In this document: piece after piece, positions 15,822 through 24,690 of the stretch
Layout of the letters: every line of letters begins with the position of its first letter
Numbering within the stretch: the stretch's first letter is position 1
Assembly (NCBI GenBank): GCA_965220385.1
Contig: OZ244825.1
Coordinates: forward strand, 5,208,001 to 5,272,000
Origin: PCPOR2b sp965220385
GTDB taxonomy: Bacteria; Poribacteria; WGA-4E; PCPOR2b
Length of the DNA: 64,000 nt
Reading direction: 5' to 3'
Program-made: the position numbers and the translations under genes
The notes under the pieces: generated by a model
What the model was told of the DNA's origin: nothing
Databases searched by the model: none
The model's input: the letters and a program-made list of their open reading frames with translations, nothing else

Positions 15822-17102
15822 ATGTCTAACAAACAGCAGCCTTCTGTCCATACTGGGAGCGAAACAAACATTGCAGTCGAACCACCGGACTACGCCGCCG
15901 AGGCGCGTACGCGTGCCGCAGAATGGAAGGATCGAGCCAAGACGCGACATAAAATTGTGGGGATTCGGACCTGGCACATTAACCTAAATCCCGCCACAAT
16001 GTCATCTATGGCGTACTCACAGGCGGGGCGGCAGGTTCAGATGCCACCTGAGCCGAAAAATGTCCATGTGGACTGGCGCGGGCCCTTTGCCACACAAGCG
16101 GGTGCACTAATGGTGGAGATCACAACTGATAAAGGGTTGAAAGGCTATGGACTTGGCGGGGGCGGACTTGCCGGAGCACTCATCATCGACCGCCATATCC
16201 AATATTTCACACTGGAGCGCGATCCCCTCGACGTTGAAGAGATCTGGGATAACCTGTATCATATCACGTCAATTTACGGACGGCGGGGGGTCGTCATCTA
16301 TGCACTCAGTGGTATCGAACTCGCCCTGTGGGATCTCTGTGGCAAAATCTTGGATGCGCCGGTCTATAGCCTAATCACGGATGAACCACAACTCAAGATA
16401 CCAGCGTATGCCACCGGCGTGGATGTCGGCTATTACGCGGAGCAGGGGTTTACCGCCTGTAAGCCAGGGTTACGAAATGGGCTTGCGGAGGGAGACGAGG
16501 GCTTTGCCAGAAACCTCGAAATTATGCGCGAGGCGCGTCAGACGATTGGACCCGATATCGAACTAATGGCGGACATCTATCTTCGGTGGGATGTGGATTA
16601 TACGCTTCGTTTCGCTGAGGCTGCTGCCGATTTGGATCTAAAGTGGATTGAGGAGGCGATCCCTTTAGACGATTATGCGGGCATGGCGCGATTGGTTCGA
16701 GAAATTGACTCCACTTGGATTGTTTCCGGCGAACACGAATTCACCCGATACGGATTTCGCGAGCTGCTGCGTTGGAAAGCCGCTCACATGATTCAACCCG
16801 ATATCAGTTGGGCGGGCGGCTTCGGCGAATGCCTCAAGATTGCCAACGAAGCCGCAGCGCAGGGCGTCCCGACATGGCCCCATCAGGGTGGAACCCCGTG
16901 GGGACTCCACTTGATTGCCTGTCTACCGATGCCGTGTCGAGCAGAAACCTTCGGGCCTTCACGTAAATCTACAGATAATGAGCTCTATCGCTGCCTGCGT
17001 CCTGCAGCTCGCGATGGGTTCTTTACACTGGATGATAACCCCGGATTCGGTGTGGAGATTGATGAAAAACTGCTGGACGCCTACACTATTGACCATCTTT
17101 GA
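15822..17102 (+). CDS. Enolase-superfamily sugar-acid dehydratase (L-rhamnonate dehydratase-like)
   Basis: A 426-residue mandelate racemase/muconate lactonizing enzyme family protein. The capping domain has ALMVEITTDKGLKGYG; then GRRGVVIYALSGIELALWDL and KIPAYATG, closely like L-rhamnonate dehydratases. The barrel supplies the Mg ligands Asp251 (MADIYLRWD), Glu277 (WIEEAIP) and Glu304 (SGEHEFTRYGF), then IQPDISWAGGFGECLKIANE and His354 (WPHQGG) as likely base. It should dehydrate an acid sugar to a 2-keto-3-deoxy acid. GGGGAG precedes the ATG. It is inserted between DUF58 and TPR genes of a Bat-type cluster, an unusual neighbour. The exact sugar acid is uncertain. Confidence 0.85.
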   Translation: MSNKQQPSVHTGSETNIAVEPPDYAAEARTRAAEWKDRAKTRHKIVGIRTWHINLNPATMSSMAYSQAGRQVQMPPEPKNVHVDWRGPFATQAGALMVEITTDKGLKGYGLGGGGLAGALIIDRHIQYFTLERDPLDVEEIWDNLYHITSIYGRRGVVIYALSGIELALWDLCGKILDAPVYSLITDEPQLKIPAYATGVDVGYYAEQGFTACKPGLRNGLAEGDEGFARNLEIMREARQTIGPDIELMADIYLRWDVDYTLRFAEAAADLDLKWIEEAIPLDDYAGMARLVREIDSTWIVSGEHEFTRYGFRELLRWKAAHMIQPDISWAGGFGECLKIANEAAAQGVPTWPHQGGTPWGLHLIACLPMPCRAETFGPSRKSTDNELYRCLRPAARDGFFTLDDNPGFGVEIDEKLLDAYTIDHL

Positions 17103-17142
17103 AATCTGTTCCTAATCTGACGGAAACAGAGGGAAGCAAAAA

Positions 17143-17952
17143 ATGAGTGTAAGATCAACCCAACCCACTGCTCGCCTTGTGCGTTACATAGTCCTAGTTT
17201 TACCCCTCTTTCTAATTGGCTGGATAGGAAGTTGGTCTCAGGCGATCAAGCGTGGAAATACGCACTATGAATCAGAGGCGTATGACGCCGCGCTTGACGC
17301 ATATCGATCCGCAGCGGAAAACCGACCGGAAGATCCGATTTCCCGTTACAATCTGGGAACGGTCCTATACCAACAAAAGCAGTTTGAGAAGGCAGCCGAT
17401 GAATTCAGGCGATCGCTCGACGCAGAAACCCCAATCTATCAGGCACAGAGTTACTACAACTTGGGGAACACTCAGGTCCAACTCAGCGATATAGAGGGGG
17501 CGATCCGATCCTACAAGAGTGCGTTGCGCTTGAATCCAGGGGATCTGGATGCGAAGCATAACTTAGAGCTCGCGCTTGAAAAGTTGGAACAGAAATCACA
17601 GCAGAACCAATCGGAGCCCGGGGAGGAAAACGAAGATCAACAGGAACAGGTCCAACAGGGGCAGAATCAGGATCCACAAGATACAGAGGAAAAAGAATCG
17701 AATCCGCAAGATCAGGAGGATTCGTCAGAATCAGAGCAACAGCAGCAGAACCAGGAGTCGTCTGAACAAGAATCCACTTCCGAAGAATCGCCTGTGCAAT
17801 CAGCACAAGAGTCAACACAGCCGCCGGTTGAAATGTCTAAAGAAGATGCTATTCGCCTACTGGAGGCTCTCAAGGATAACGAGAAAGAGATTCAGAAGAA
17901 GATACTACAAAAGCGATTCTCAAGACGCCAGCGATCTGAAAAGGATTGGTAG
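17143..17952 (+). CDS. batC: TPR protein, BatC-like
   Basis: A 269-residue protein with an N-terminal membrane helix (about 15-33, YIVLVLPLFLIGWIGSW), then three TPR units between about 38 and 150 (YDAALDAYRSAAENRPEDP, YNLGTVLYQQKQFEKAADEF, IEGAIRSYKSALRLNPGDLD). From about 150 to 225 it is very rich in Gln, Glu and Ser, and it ends with a conserved basic tail AIRLLEALKDNEKEIQKKIL. This layout is that of BatC. It probably acts as a periplasmic scaffold for the Bat complex. BatD follows after 15 bp. Confidence 0.82.
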   Translation: MSVRSTQPTARLVRYIVLVLPLFLIGWIGSWSQAIKRGNTHYESEAYDAALDAYRSAAENRPEDPISRYNLGTVLYQQKQFEKAADEFRRSLDAETPIYQAQSYYNLGNTQVQLSDIEGAIRSYKSALRLNPGDLDAKHNLELALEKLEQKSQQNQSEPGEENEDQQEQVQQGQNQDPQDTEEKESNPQDQEDSSESEQQQQNQESSEQESTSEESPVQSAQESTQPPVEMSKEDAIRLLEALKDNEKEIQKKILQKRFSRRQRSEKDW

Positions 17953-17967
17953 GAGGTAGACCGAAGT

Positions 17968-19815
17968 ATGGGGACAAGGAAGGCACCAGATTGGAGATTC
18001 AGACGTGCATTCGCACTTCACGTTTCACGCTTTACGTCTCACTTTTTACGTTCCACGCTTTTTACGTTTCTGGTTTCCATTCTCTTCAGCAACGCTGCTT
18101 ACAGCCAAAACATCACCCTCTCCGCGGATGTCACCCCAAAAATTATTAGCCTTAATGAAACAGCGACTTTGCGTGTAACAGTTGCCGCCAACCAGCAACT
18201 GGGGAATATTCGACCGCCAAAACTAAGCACCTTACCCGACTTCAATGTTTCCTACGGCGGTGCGTCCAGCCAATATAATCTCACCGGTAATCAGGTTTCT
18301 GTTTCGGTAACTTGGACTTACGTGTTGAGACCTAAGAAGGTGGGACAGTTTATGGTCTCCTCAATTCAGATCTCTCACGGCAACCAAACCTACACAGCAG
18401 ATCCGATCTCCATCAAGGTGTTACCGAGATCTAAGAAGCCGTCCCAAAGCGAATCGACACAGGATACTTTTACAGACGCATTTTCCGGCAGTACACATAA
18501 AGTAGAAGCCGCTGTCGATAATTCACACCCCTATGTGAATGAGCAGATTATATATACTTTTCGGTATCTCTATACTGCTCGTATCCCAAGTTTCAATACT
18601 CCCAAATACACACGTCCCTCTTTAAGGCAATTTTGGACAGCCGAACTTGAAAGGAAACAGGGTCGGAGACAAGTGATCGATGGAACCCTCTATTCGATTG
18701 AGGAGATTCAGGTGGGGCTGTTTCCAATTGCCGCTGGCAAAATCACGATTGAGCCGGCGAAGCTATCGCTCCCGCTTGCCGCGGGGCGTGGTCGCCTCCA
18801 GCCGTCGTCCAGAGTGCTTGTCACAAATCCAGTTGAAGTCAATGTTCGTCCGCTCCCTCAGGAGGGCAAGCCCACAAACTTCGCAGGTACAGTCGGTCAA
18901 TATCGTATCCATGCACAAACCGATCGGGGGACAGTCGAAGCCGGAGATGGGTTCACCTTGCGAGTGCGGGTCGCCGGGACAGGGAATATTGAGACGGTGC
19001 CCGCTCCAACTGTTCCGACGCTCCCAGATATGGCTATATATGACCCCCAGATTACGGATGCCATCGGCATAGTGGATTCAAAGGTTCAGGGGAGTCGCAC
19101 GTATGAGTATGTCATTATTCCATCAAAGGAAGGGCACTGGAGGGTCCCTGCGATTGACTACCCTTATTTCGATCCACAGGCGGAGAGCTACCAAATTGCG
19201 CGCACTGTCCCCATCACGATAGATGTACTTTCCAACCCGAATCAGGCAGCTGGAACACCACTTGCGGGTACAACACAGTCCGACATGCACCTCCTCAAGC
19301 AGGATATTCGATATATCAAGCCGGATTCGCTCGAATTATCAGATCAGCACCTTTATCCTTATAAGCACGTGTCATTTTGGGTTGCACAGACCTTACCTAT
19401 TGCCGTTGTCCTGTCCCTATGGTTCTATCGGCGGCGGCAAGGTAAGCGCGACCCGAAACAGATTCGGGGACAGTATGCCGCGAGGAAGGCTCTGGGCATC
19501 ATTGAGGACGCTAAAAAACACACCGTGGGTGAACCGGCAGCGTTCTACGGCACTCTTGCCAACGGGTTGTATCAGTACATTGGAGACATCTTCGATATCT
19601 CGCCCGGCGGGCTCAATCCCGAACTGGTGCGCCGGCGATGCGAGGACGCAGGTTTCTCTGAATCTGCGACAACACAGATTGTTGACACGTTGACGCAGTA
19701 TGACTATGTGCGGTTTGCCCCAGTGTCCGCAGCTTCAACAGATGTGGAAGATGCCCTCAACCGCGCCAGAGCATCGATCGGCGAAATAGAGAAAGAGCGA
19801 CAGTTGAAGATATAA
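17968..19815 (+). CDS. batD: BatD-family protein (oxygen-tolerance type)
   Basis: A 615-residue exported protein. A basic N-terminus and signal peptide (LFTFLVSILFSNAAYS) are followed by ADVTPKIISLNETATLRVTV, the start of the BatD domain, several beta-sandwich repeats (LRPKKVGQFMVSSIQISHG; GTVGQYRIHAQTDRGTVEAG), and a membrane helix near 470-488 (FWVAQTLPIAVVLSLWFY), leaving a cytoplasmic tail of about 125 residues. BatD proteins are membrane anchored with a large periplasmic part. The first 40 codons contain a dispersed CACGTTTCACG repeat (18014-18070), so the leader may be partly repeat-derived or the true start may lie further in. Confidence 0.85.
   Translation: MGTRKAPDWRFRRAFALHVSRFTSHFLRSTLFTFLVSILFSNAAYSQNITLSADVTPKIISLNETATLRVTVAANQQLGNIRPPKLSTLPDFNVSYGGASSQYNLTGNQVSVSVTWTYVLRPKKVGQFMVSSIQISHGNQTYTADPISIKVLPRSKKPSQSESTQDTFTDAFSGSTHKVEAAVDNSHPYVNEQIIYTFRYLYTARIPSFNTPKYTRPSLRQFWTAELERKQGRRQVIDGTLYSIEEIQVGLFPIAAGKITIEPAKLSLPLAAGRGRLQPSSRVLVTNPVEVNVRPLPQEGKPTNFAGTVGQYRIHAQTDRGTVEAGDGFTLRVRVAGTGNIETVPAPTVPTLPDMAIYDPQITDAIGIVDSKVQGSRTYEYVIIPSKEGHWRVPAIDYPYFDPQAESYQIARTVPITIDVLSNPNQAAGTPLAGTTQSDMHLLKQDIRYIKPDSLELSDQHLYPYKHVSFWVAQTLPIAVVLSLWFYRRRQGKRDPKQIRGQYAARKALGIIEDAKKHTVGEPAAFYGTLANGLYQYIGDIFDISPGGLNPELVRRRCEDAGFSESATTQIVDTLTQYDYVRFAPVSAASTDVEDALNRARASIGEIEKERQLKI
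18014..18070. repeat. CACGTTTCACG-type direct repeat inside batD leader
   Basis: Five degenerate units of about 10-11 bases (ACTTCACGTT, TCACGCTTTACG, TCACTTTTTACG and so on) within the signal-peptide coding region. Similar runs lie in intergenic DNA near 8124-8145, 27278-27293 and 41103-41137. Confidence 0.65.
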
Positions 19816-19852
19816 TAGCTATTGTGTATAATGAGGCAAGGAGATTAGGGGC

Positions 19853-20659
19853 ATGAAAGACTGGAAATATGGGCGGATCGAAAATAAGAAAAGAGTCCTC
19901 TCACACTTTATCTTTCTCATCTGTTTCCTCAGTTTTTCTTCTTGGTGGAAGCACGCCTATTCCCAATCTCAATCAACTTTGGAAGCGAGTTATCGGAGTG
20001 CCGATGCCTTATATCAGGGTGGGCAGTATCAGCAGGCAGTCGAAAAGTACGAACAGATCGCACGTTCCATCCATAATGGTGCTGTTTATTATAATCTCGG
20101 CAACGCCTACTTTCGTCTTGGAAATAGGGGAAAAGCGATCCTGAATTACGAGCGCGCGAAGCGATTGATGCCAAGAGATAAAGATACAAATTTCAACCTC
20201 AAAGTTGCTAAGGCACGGAATGTTGATTCATTCGACCTTGTTAAACCCCTCTCCGGCTTTTCGCTTCTATACGGTGCTCTGCGCCCAAATGAGATCGTTT
20301 GGATTGGACTCATTCCGTACTGGATCGCAACTATTAGCCTCATCGTGATTCAATTCATCCAGAATCATCGCTTCCAACGAGCGTTGCGTTATGTTGTCTT
20401 GATTGGCGGCATTGGGTGGCTTTTTTCTTTACTCGTTTTGGGCTTGAAAATTCGAGAAATTAATCTACCGTATGCCATTGTTATTACAAATCAGGTGACG
20501 GTGCGAAGTGAACCCGATTTAGGCTCCGAAACGGTTGCTCTGCCACTACACGAGGGCACCAAGATTCAACTTCAGGAAGAACGTAACGATTGGGTGAAAA
20601 TCTATCTGCCCGATGAAAATTCAGGTTGGCTGTCTGCGGATACAGTCGAAAAAATATAG
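19853..20659 (+). CDS. batE: BatE-like protein (TPR plus SH3 domain)
   Basis: A 268-residue exported and membrane protein. Signal-like segment FIFLICFLSFSSWW, TPR helices from about 40 to 120 (ADALYQGGQYQQAVEKYEQI; VYYNLGNAYFRLGNRGKAIL; NYERAKRLMPRDKDTNFNLK), two membrane helices near 148-165 and 180-200, and a C-terminal bacterial SH3 domain (ITNQVTVRSEPDLGSETVAL, LPDENSGWLSADTVEKI). That order defines BatE. It follows batD by 37 bp and ends the Bat block. Confidence 0.85.
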   Translation: MKDWKYGRIENKKRVLSHFIFLICFLSFSSWWKHAYSQSQSTLEASYRSADALYQGGQYQQAVEKYEQIARSIHNGAVYYNLGNAYFRLGNRGKAILNYERAKRLMPRDKDTNFNLKVAKARNVDSFDLVKPLSGFSLLYGALRPNEIVWIGLIPYWIATISLIVIQFIQNHRFQRALRYVVLIGGIGWLFSLLVLGLKIREINLPYAIVITNQVTVRSEPDLGSETVALPLHEGTKIQLQEERNDWVKIYLPDENSGWLSADTVEKI

Positions 20660-20691
20660 AAATGATATGGATTCAAAAGAAAGGAAATTTC

Positions 20692-21195
20692 ATGGAATTA
20701 CTTGGTGTATTGACTTTATGGTTACACGTTACTGCCGCCGCTATCTGGGTCGGTGGCAATTTTATGATAGCAATGGTGATTGTGCCTTACTTCAAACGCT
20801 CCTTGCCCCCTGTGGAGCGAATCAAAATCATGACCCAGATTGGCAGGAGTTTTGAGCCGATTGGATGGGTGTGCGTGCTAATACTCATCTTCTCTGGTCT
20901 ATTTAATATCTTCACCGCTGGCGTGTTGGGGAGCCCCGATTTGATCGGTCCTTTTATGCGGATGCTTGGCATCAAAGTCCTTCTTGTGCTTATCCTGATT
21001 CTCCTGACCGGTATTCACGGTTTTATTATGGCACCGCGGTTAGCGCGGGCTGTCGAAGAACTGGAGCCGGGGACCGAAGAGCTGCCCGAACATGTAGATA
21101 AGATGCGCGGTCAGATGGCGGTGGTGTCCAGTCTTATCGGTGTGGTCTCCCTGCTCGTTCTGCTTGCTGCCGTCGCGCTGCGGTTGGGAATCTAG
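20692..21195 (+). CDS. CopD-like integral membrane protein
   Basis: A 167-residue protein with four hydrophobic helices: GVLTLWLHVTAAAIWVGGNF, PIGWVCVLILIFSGLFNIF, LGIKVLLVLILILLTGIHGF and VVSSLIGVVSLLVLLAAVAL. His residues in the first (LWLHVTAA) and third (GIHGF) helices are positioned as in CopD/DUF2269-type haem or copper membrane proteins. The ATG at 20692 has AAAGGAAATTTC before it, only 32 bp after batE, so it is probably in the same operon. A role in redox or metal handling is inference. Confidence 0.72.
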   Translation: MELLGVLTLWLHVTAAAIWVGGNFMIAMVIVPYFKRSLPPVERIKIMTQIGRSFEPIGWVCVLILIFSGLFNIFTAGVLGSPDLIGPFMRMLGIKVLLVLILILLTGIHGFIMAPRLARAVEELEPGTEELPEHVDKMRGQMAVVSSLIGVVSLLVLLAAVALRLGI

Positions 21196-21246
21196 GCAGG
21201 GGAAGAACCAATGCCGTGGTGCTTAATATAGAGAGGGACTACCGTT

Positions 21247-23622
21247 ATGGCTCGCAAAAGAAAACGCATTCTAAAGGTCGCTCTCTACCTGCTATTGGTT
21301 CTTCTGTTAGTAGTAATAAGTGGTGGAATTTTCGGCATTATCAAGCTTCGATCGTCTCTACCGATCCGCGACGGTGAACTGCAAATCAGGGGCTTAGACC
21401 TACCAGTTACGGTAACTACAGATCGACTTGGAGTCCCAACAATTACCGCATCCACACGAAAGGATGCCGCCATAGCGTTGGGGTACGTAACCGCTCAAGA
21501 TCGACTCTTCCAGATGGATCTACTGCGCCGCCGTTCCGCCGGGCGGCTCTCTGAAGTCGTAGGTAAAATCGCGATCAAATCCGATAGGCGGCTCAGAGTT
21601 ATTGGGTTCAATCGTGTAGCACAAGCGATCATTGCCAACCTCTCCGATGCAGAACAGAAAATCCTCGCTGCCTACACCGATGGCGTAAACGCATTTATCC
21701 AGCAAATGGATACCCCACCTTTTGAATTTCTCCTCTTGGGCTATCGACCAGAACCGTGGAGGGTGGAAGATAGCATCCTCGTCGTCATGAATATCTTCCA
21801 ATCACTGGCTTTTAGAGAAAATGACGAACGGATGATGACTATCATGGAAGAGACGCTTCCACCAGAAGTTGTCACTTTTCTCACCCCCGACACAGATAGT
21901 TATACCCAGCCGCTCTTGGGCGGAAGGGACTCCCATCGACCGATGCAACCCATCCCTGTCGAGGCACTCGCTTCAATTCGCCGTGCCCCCAAGCAAAATG
22001 GGGAACGAGTGGTTCGCCCAATGCGCCACGTCATCGGCTCGAACAATTGGGTGGTAGGTCCCTCGAAGACGGGGGATGGTCGGGCAATTGTGGCAAACGA
22101 TATGCACCTCGGCTTGTCCATACCCAATACATGGTATCGGGCCTCCCTCCGCTACGAAAACGTTCAGATTTCAGGTGTTATTCTGCCGGGGACTCCCGCT
22201 GTGGTCGTTGGATCCAACAGTCATGTCGCATGGGGGTTCACCTATATCTGCGGCGATTTCCTCGACCTCGTCCAGCTGGAACTCAACCCCGAAAACCCAA
22301 ACGAATACAAGACACCAGATGGATGGAAACAGTTTGAGGTTATCAACGAACGGATCGAAATTAGAGGAGGGAACCACATCGTTCAACCTGTCCAGCTTAC
22401 AATATGGGGACCTGTCAGCCGAACGCCGTTGATGGGGCAGCCGGTCGCCATCCATTGGACAGCGCTGCAGCCCGAAGCGGTCGGCATGGAGCTGCTTGAT
22501 ATGGATACGGCTCTGACGGTCGAAGATGCACTACACATCATGAATCGCTTTCGTAACGTACCGCTGAATGTAGTTATAGCTGATAGCACCGGACGAATTG
22601 CTTGGACATACTGCGGAAAATTTCCTATCCGAAAAGGATTTGATGGGGCTTCCGCTAAGTCTTGGGCGGATGGTGACATTGGTTGGGAGGGGTATATTCC
22701 ACCATCTGAATTGCCACGTGTGGTCTCTCCACCAGAGGGTTTTATTGCAACTGCAAATGACCGGACGCTTGGCACAGACTATCCCCACATCATCGGCTAT
22801 AACTATGCCAATAGCCACCGGGCTTACCGGATTAACGAGCGTTTGCGCGAAATGGATCAGGTCACAGAGCAGGATATGTTCCAACTCCAATTGGATACGG
22901 TGATCCACTTTTATAAATTCTATCAACAGCTGGCGTTATCCGTTTTAACAGACGATGTCATAGCAGCTAAACCACGCTTACTGGAGGCACAAGAGCAGAT
23001 AGCAGTTTGGGATGGTAAAGCGGAAGTGGACAGTGTAGCCTTCGCAATTCTGGTTCGGTTCCGGGATGTGCTGGCGGAAGATGTGTTCGAACCCTTTTTA
23101 GTTCTCTGTCATGAGGCTGACAGGAAATTTTCGTATGCTTGGCGGAATACAGAACCGCCCCTCCGTAGCCTACTACGAGAAAAGATCCCCGATGTCCTTC
23201 CAGATCCAGTGAATTATCCAGACTGGGATAAGTTCATCCTCGCGAAATTAGAAAAATCCATTGACCAACTGCTTACTGAACACAATTTCGATTCATTAGA
23301 CCAATTGACTTGGGGCAGCATTCATACAACTAACATCTCACATCCTCTTGGATTTATTCCCCTGCTGGGCAAGATATTGAACATGCCTCAGGATCCGCTT
23401 CCGGGAGATGGTCTTTGCGTTCGCTCCCCGTATGCATCTGAACGTATGGTCGTCTCCCCGGGACGCGAGGCAGATGGGATTCTGCAGATACCTGGTGGGC
23501 AATCCGGGCATCCTCTATCAGAAAACTACAAGGACCAGTACAGCTATTGGTTGAAAGGGGAACCTCTGCCTTTTCTGCAAGGACCAACTACCCACACATT
23601 GACGCTCACTCCCAATCCCTAA
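21247..23622 (+). CDS. Penicillin acylase-family Ntn hydrolase
   Basis: A 791-residue protein. After an N-terminal membrane anchor (about 8-28) the alpha part has VTTDRLGVPTITASTRKDAA and GYVTAQDRLFQMDLLRR, the family hallmark. The autocatalytic cleavage site is IG|SNNWVV with Ser265 becoming the N-terminal nucleophile of the beta chain, followed by IVANDMHLGLSIPNTWY and AWGFTYICGDFLDL. The C-terminal part has SGHPLSENYKDQYSYWLKGE. These enzymes hydrolyse amides such as N-acyl homoserine lactones, beta-lactams or acyl peptides, usually outside the cytoplasm. Substrate here unknown. Length and motif order are normal. Confidence 0.93.
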   Translation: MARKRKRILKVALYLLLVLLLVVISGGIFGIIKLRSSLPIRDGELQIRGLDLPVTVTTDRLGVPTITASTRKDAAIALGYVTAQDRLFQMDLLRRRSAGRLSEVVGKIAIKSDRRLRVIGFNRVAQAIIANLSDAEQKILAAYTDGVNAFIQQMDTPPFEFLLLGYRPEPWRVEDSILVVMNIFQSLAFRENDERMMTIMEETLPPEVVTFLTPDTDSYTQPLLGGRDSHRPMQPIPVEALASIRRAPKQNGERVVRPMRHVIGSNNWVVGPSKTGDGRAIVANDMHLGLSIPNTWYRASLRYENVQISGVILPGTPAVVVGSNSHVAWGFTYICGDFLDLVQLELNPENPNEYKTPDGWKQFEVINERIEIRGGNHIVQPVQLTIWGPVSRTPLMGQPVAIHWTALQPEAVGMELLDMDTALTVEDALHIMNRFRNVPLNVVIADSTGRIAWTYCGKFPIRKGFDGASAKSWADGDIGWEGYIPPSELPRVVSPPEGFIATANDRTLGTDYPHIIGYNYANSHRAYRINERLREMDQVTEQDMFQLQLDTVIHFYKFYQQLALSVLTDDVIAAKPRLLEAQEQIAVWDGKAEVDSVAFAILVRFRDVLAEDVFEPFLVLCHEADRKFSYAWRNTEPPLRSLLREKIPDVLPDPVNYPDWDKFILAKLEKSIDQLLTEHNFDSLDQLTWGSIHTTNISHPLGFIPLLGKILNMPQDPLPGDGLCVRSPYASERMVVSPGREADGILQIPGGQSGHPLSENYKDQYSYWLKGEPLPFLQGPTTHTLTLTPNP

Positions 23623-23652
23623 TTCTGGGAGCCCATCCAATGCAGTAAAGGC

Positions 23653-23682
23653 TTGACTGAATTTTTGCTATTATACTATAAT
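23653..23682 (+). promoter_or_regulatory. Sigma-70-like promoter upstream of PhyH gene
   Basis: TTGACT and TATAAT separated by 18 bases, about 150 nt upstream of the ATG at 23835. Five of six bases match at -35 and all six at -10. No other gene lies between. Confidence 0.5.
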
Positions 23683-23834
23683 GGATCTTAACAAGTGTTT
23701 GATTTGGCATATTTACCCGAAATACTGTCCAATTAGAGATCGGGACCAAACAAAGATTGGGCTGTTTTTTTCGCTTTGTAGCAATGCAAACCAGAGGACC
23801 TGCTGCGACTGACTGGAAAAGGGAGAGGATCAAT

Positions 23835-24599
23835 ATGGCGTTGACAGATAAACAGAAACGGCGTTTTTGGGAAGACGGCTACCTCGTCGTCCGGGACCTT
23901 CTCACCCAAGAAGAAGTGGAAGCCCTCAAAGAACGAGCGAATCTTATCGCGTCTGGCGAGGCATCTCATGTGCCAGAAGAATGGATTCAGGTCGAGCCTG
24001 CTATCAAAAGAGGCGAGATTCAGACGGTGTCGCAAATTGAATCCGTTCGGAAGTTGTGGAACCTTGTTCCTCATGATGAAGTGATGCGAGCACACGCTGC
24101 CAATCCGAAAATTGTGGAGGTCATCGTTGATCTGCTCGGTCCTGACATCAAGCTATACGGCGATCAGTTGTTCATGAAGCCACCAAAGCACGGTTCGCGC
24201 AAGGAATATCATCAGGACTCAAACTCGTGGAAACACCTCGTCCCATATAACCTCGTCAGTTGCTGGGCAGCGATGGACGATGCGACGCTTGAAAATGGAT
24301 GCCTGTGGGTGATTCCGGGCAGTCACAAGTGGGGGCTGATTAGCAGGGAGCGGGAGCAGGAGATCGAAGGTCACGCGCTTGAAGGCAAATGGGAAGATGA
24401 AACCCCCGTCGAGTTGAAGTCGGGGGATTGTAGTTTCCACCATAGTCTACTTTTGCACAGCAGCCACGCCAACCGGTCATCGAAGCAGCGCCGGGGATAC
24501 GCCACACACTATATGTGTTCGAAGACGGAATATCTCGGTGATGCACCTAAGCCTGATTATCCGTTAATCTGTGGTCAAGAATTTCCGAATTATGTTTAA
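23835..24599 (+). CDS. PhyH-family Fe(II)/2-oxoglutarate dioxygenase
   Basis: A 254-residue member of the phytanoyl-CoA dioxygenase family with intact iron site: EYHQDSNSW (His126, Asp128) and distal His208 in HSLLLHSSHANRS, the last Arg being the likely 2-oxoglutarate ligand. FWEDGYLVVRDLLTQEEVEA is the N-terminal fold start and NGCLWVIPGSHKWG is the mid strand. ATG at 23835 has GGGAGAGGATCAAT before it. It sits upstream of two LarA-like genes on the same strand and may share their pathway. Substrate unknown. Confidence 0.91.
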   Translation: MALTDKQKRRFWEDGYLVVRDLLTQEEVEALKERANLIASGEASHVPEEWIQVEPAIKRGEIQTVSQIESVRKLWNLVPHDEVMRAHAANPKIVEVIVDLLGPDIKLYGDQLFMKPPKHGSRKEYHQDSNSWKHLVPYNLVSCWAAMDDATLENGCLWVIPGSHKWGLISREREQEIEGHALEGKWEDETPVELKSGDCSFHHSLLLHSSHANRSSKQRRGYATHYMCSKTEYLGDAPKPDYPLICGQEFPNYV

Positions 24600-24690
24600 T
24601 ACCATATCGCCTACTTGACGTCTTAACAGCGGGGCGATCTTTGTGATTACCCCATTCGTAGATCCACTAATTCCGTAAGGGGGATTGATA

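Noticed and set aside
17483..17818. Minus-strand frame opposite batC
   Set aside because: Shadow of the Gln/Glu-rich tail of the TPR protein.
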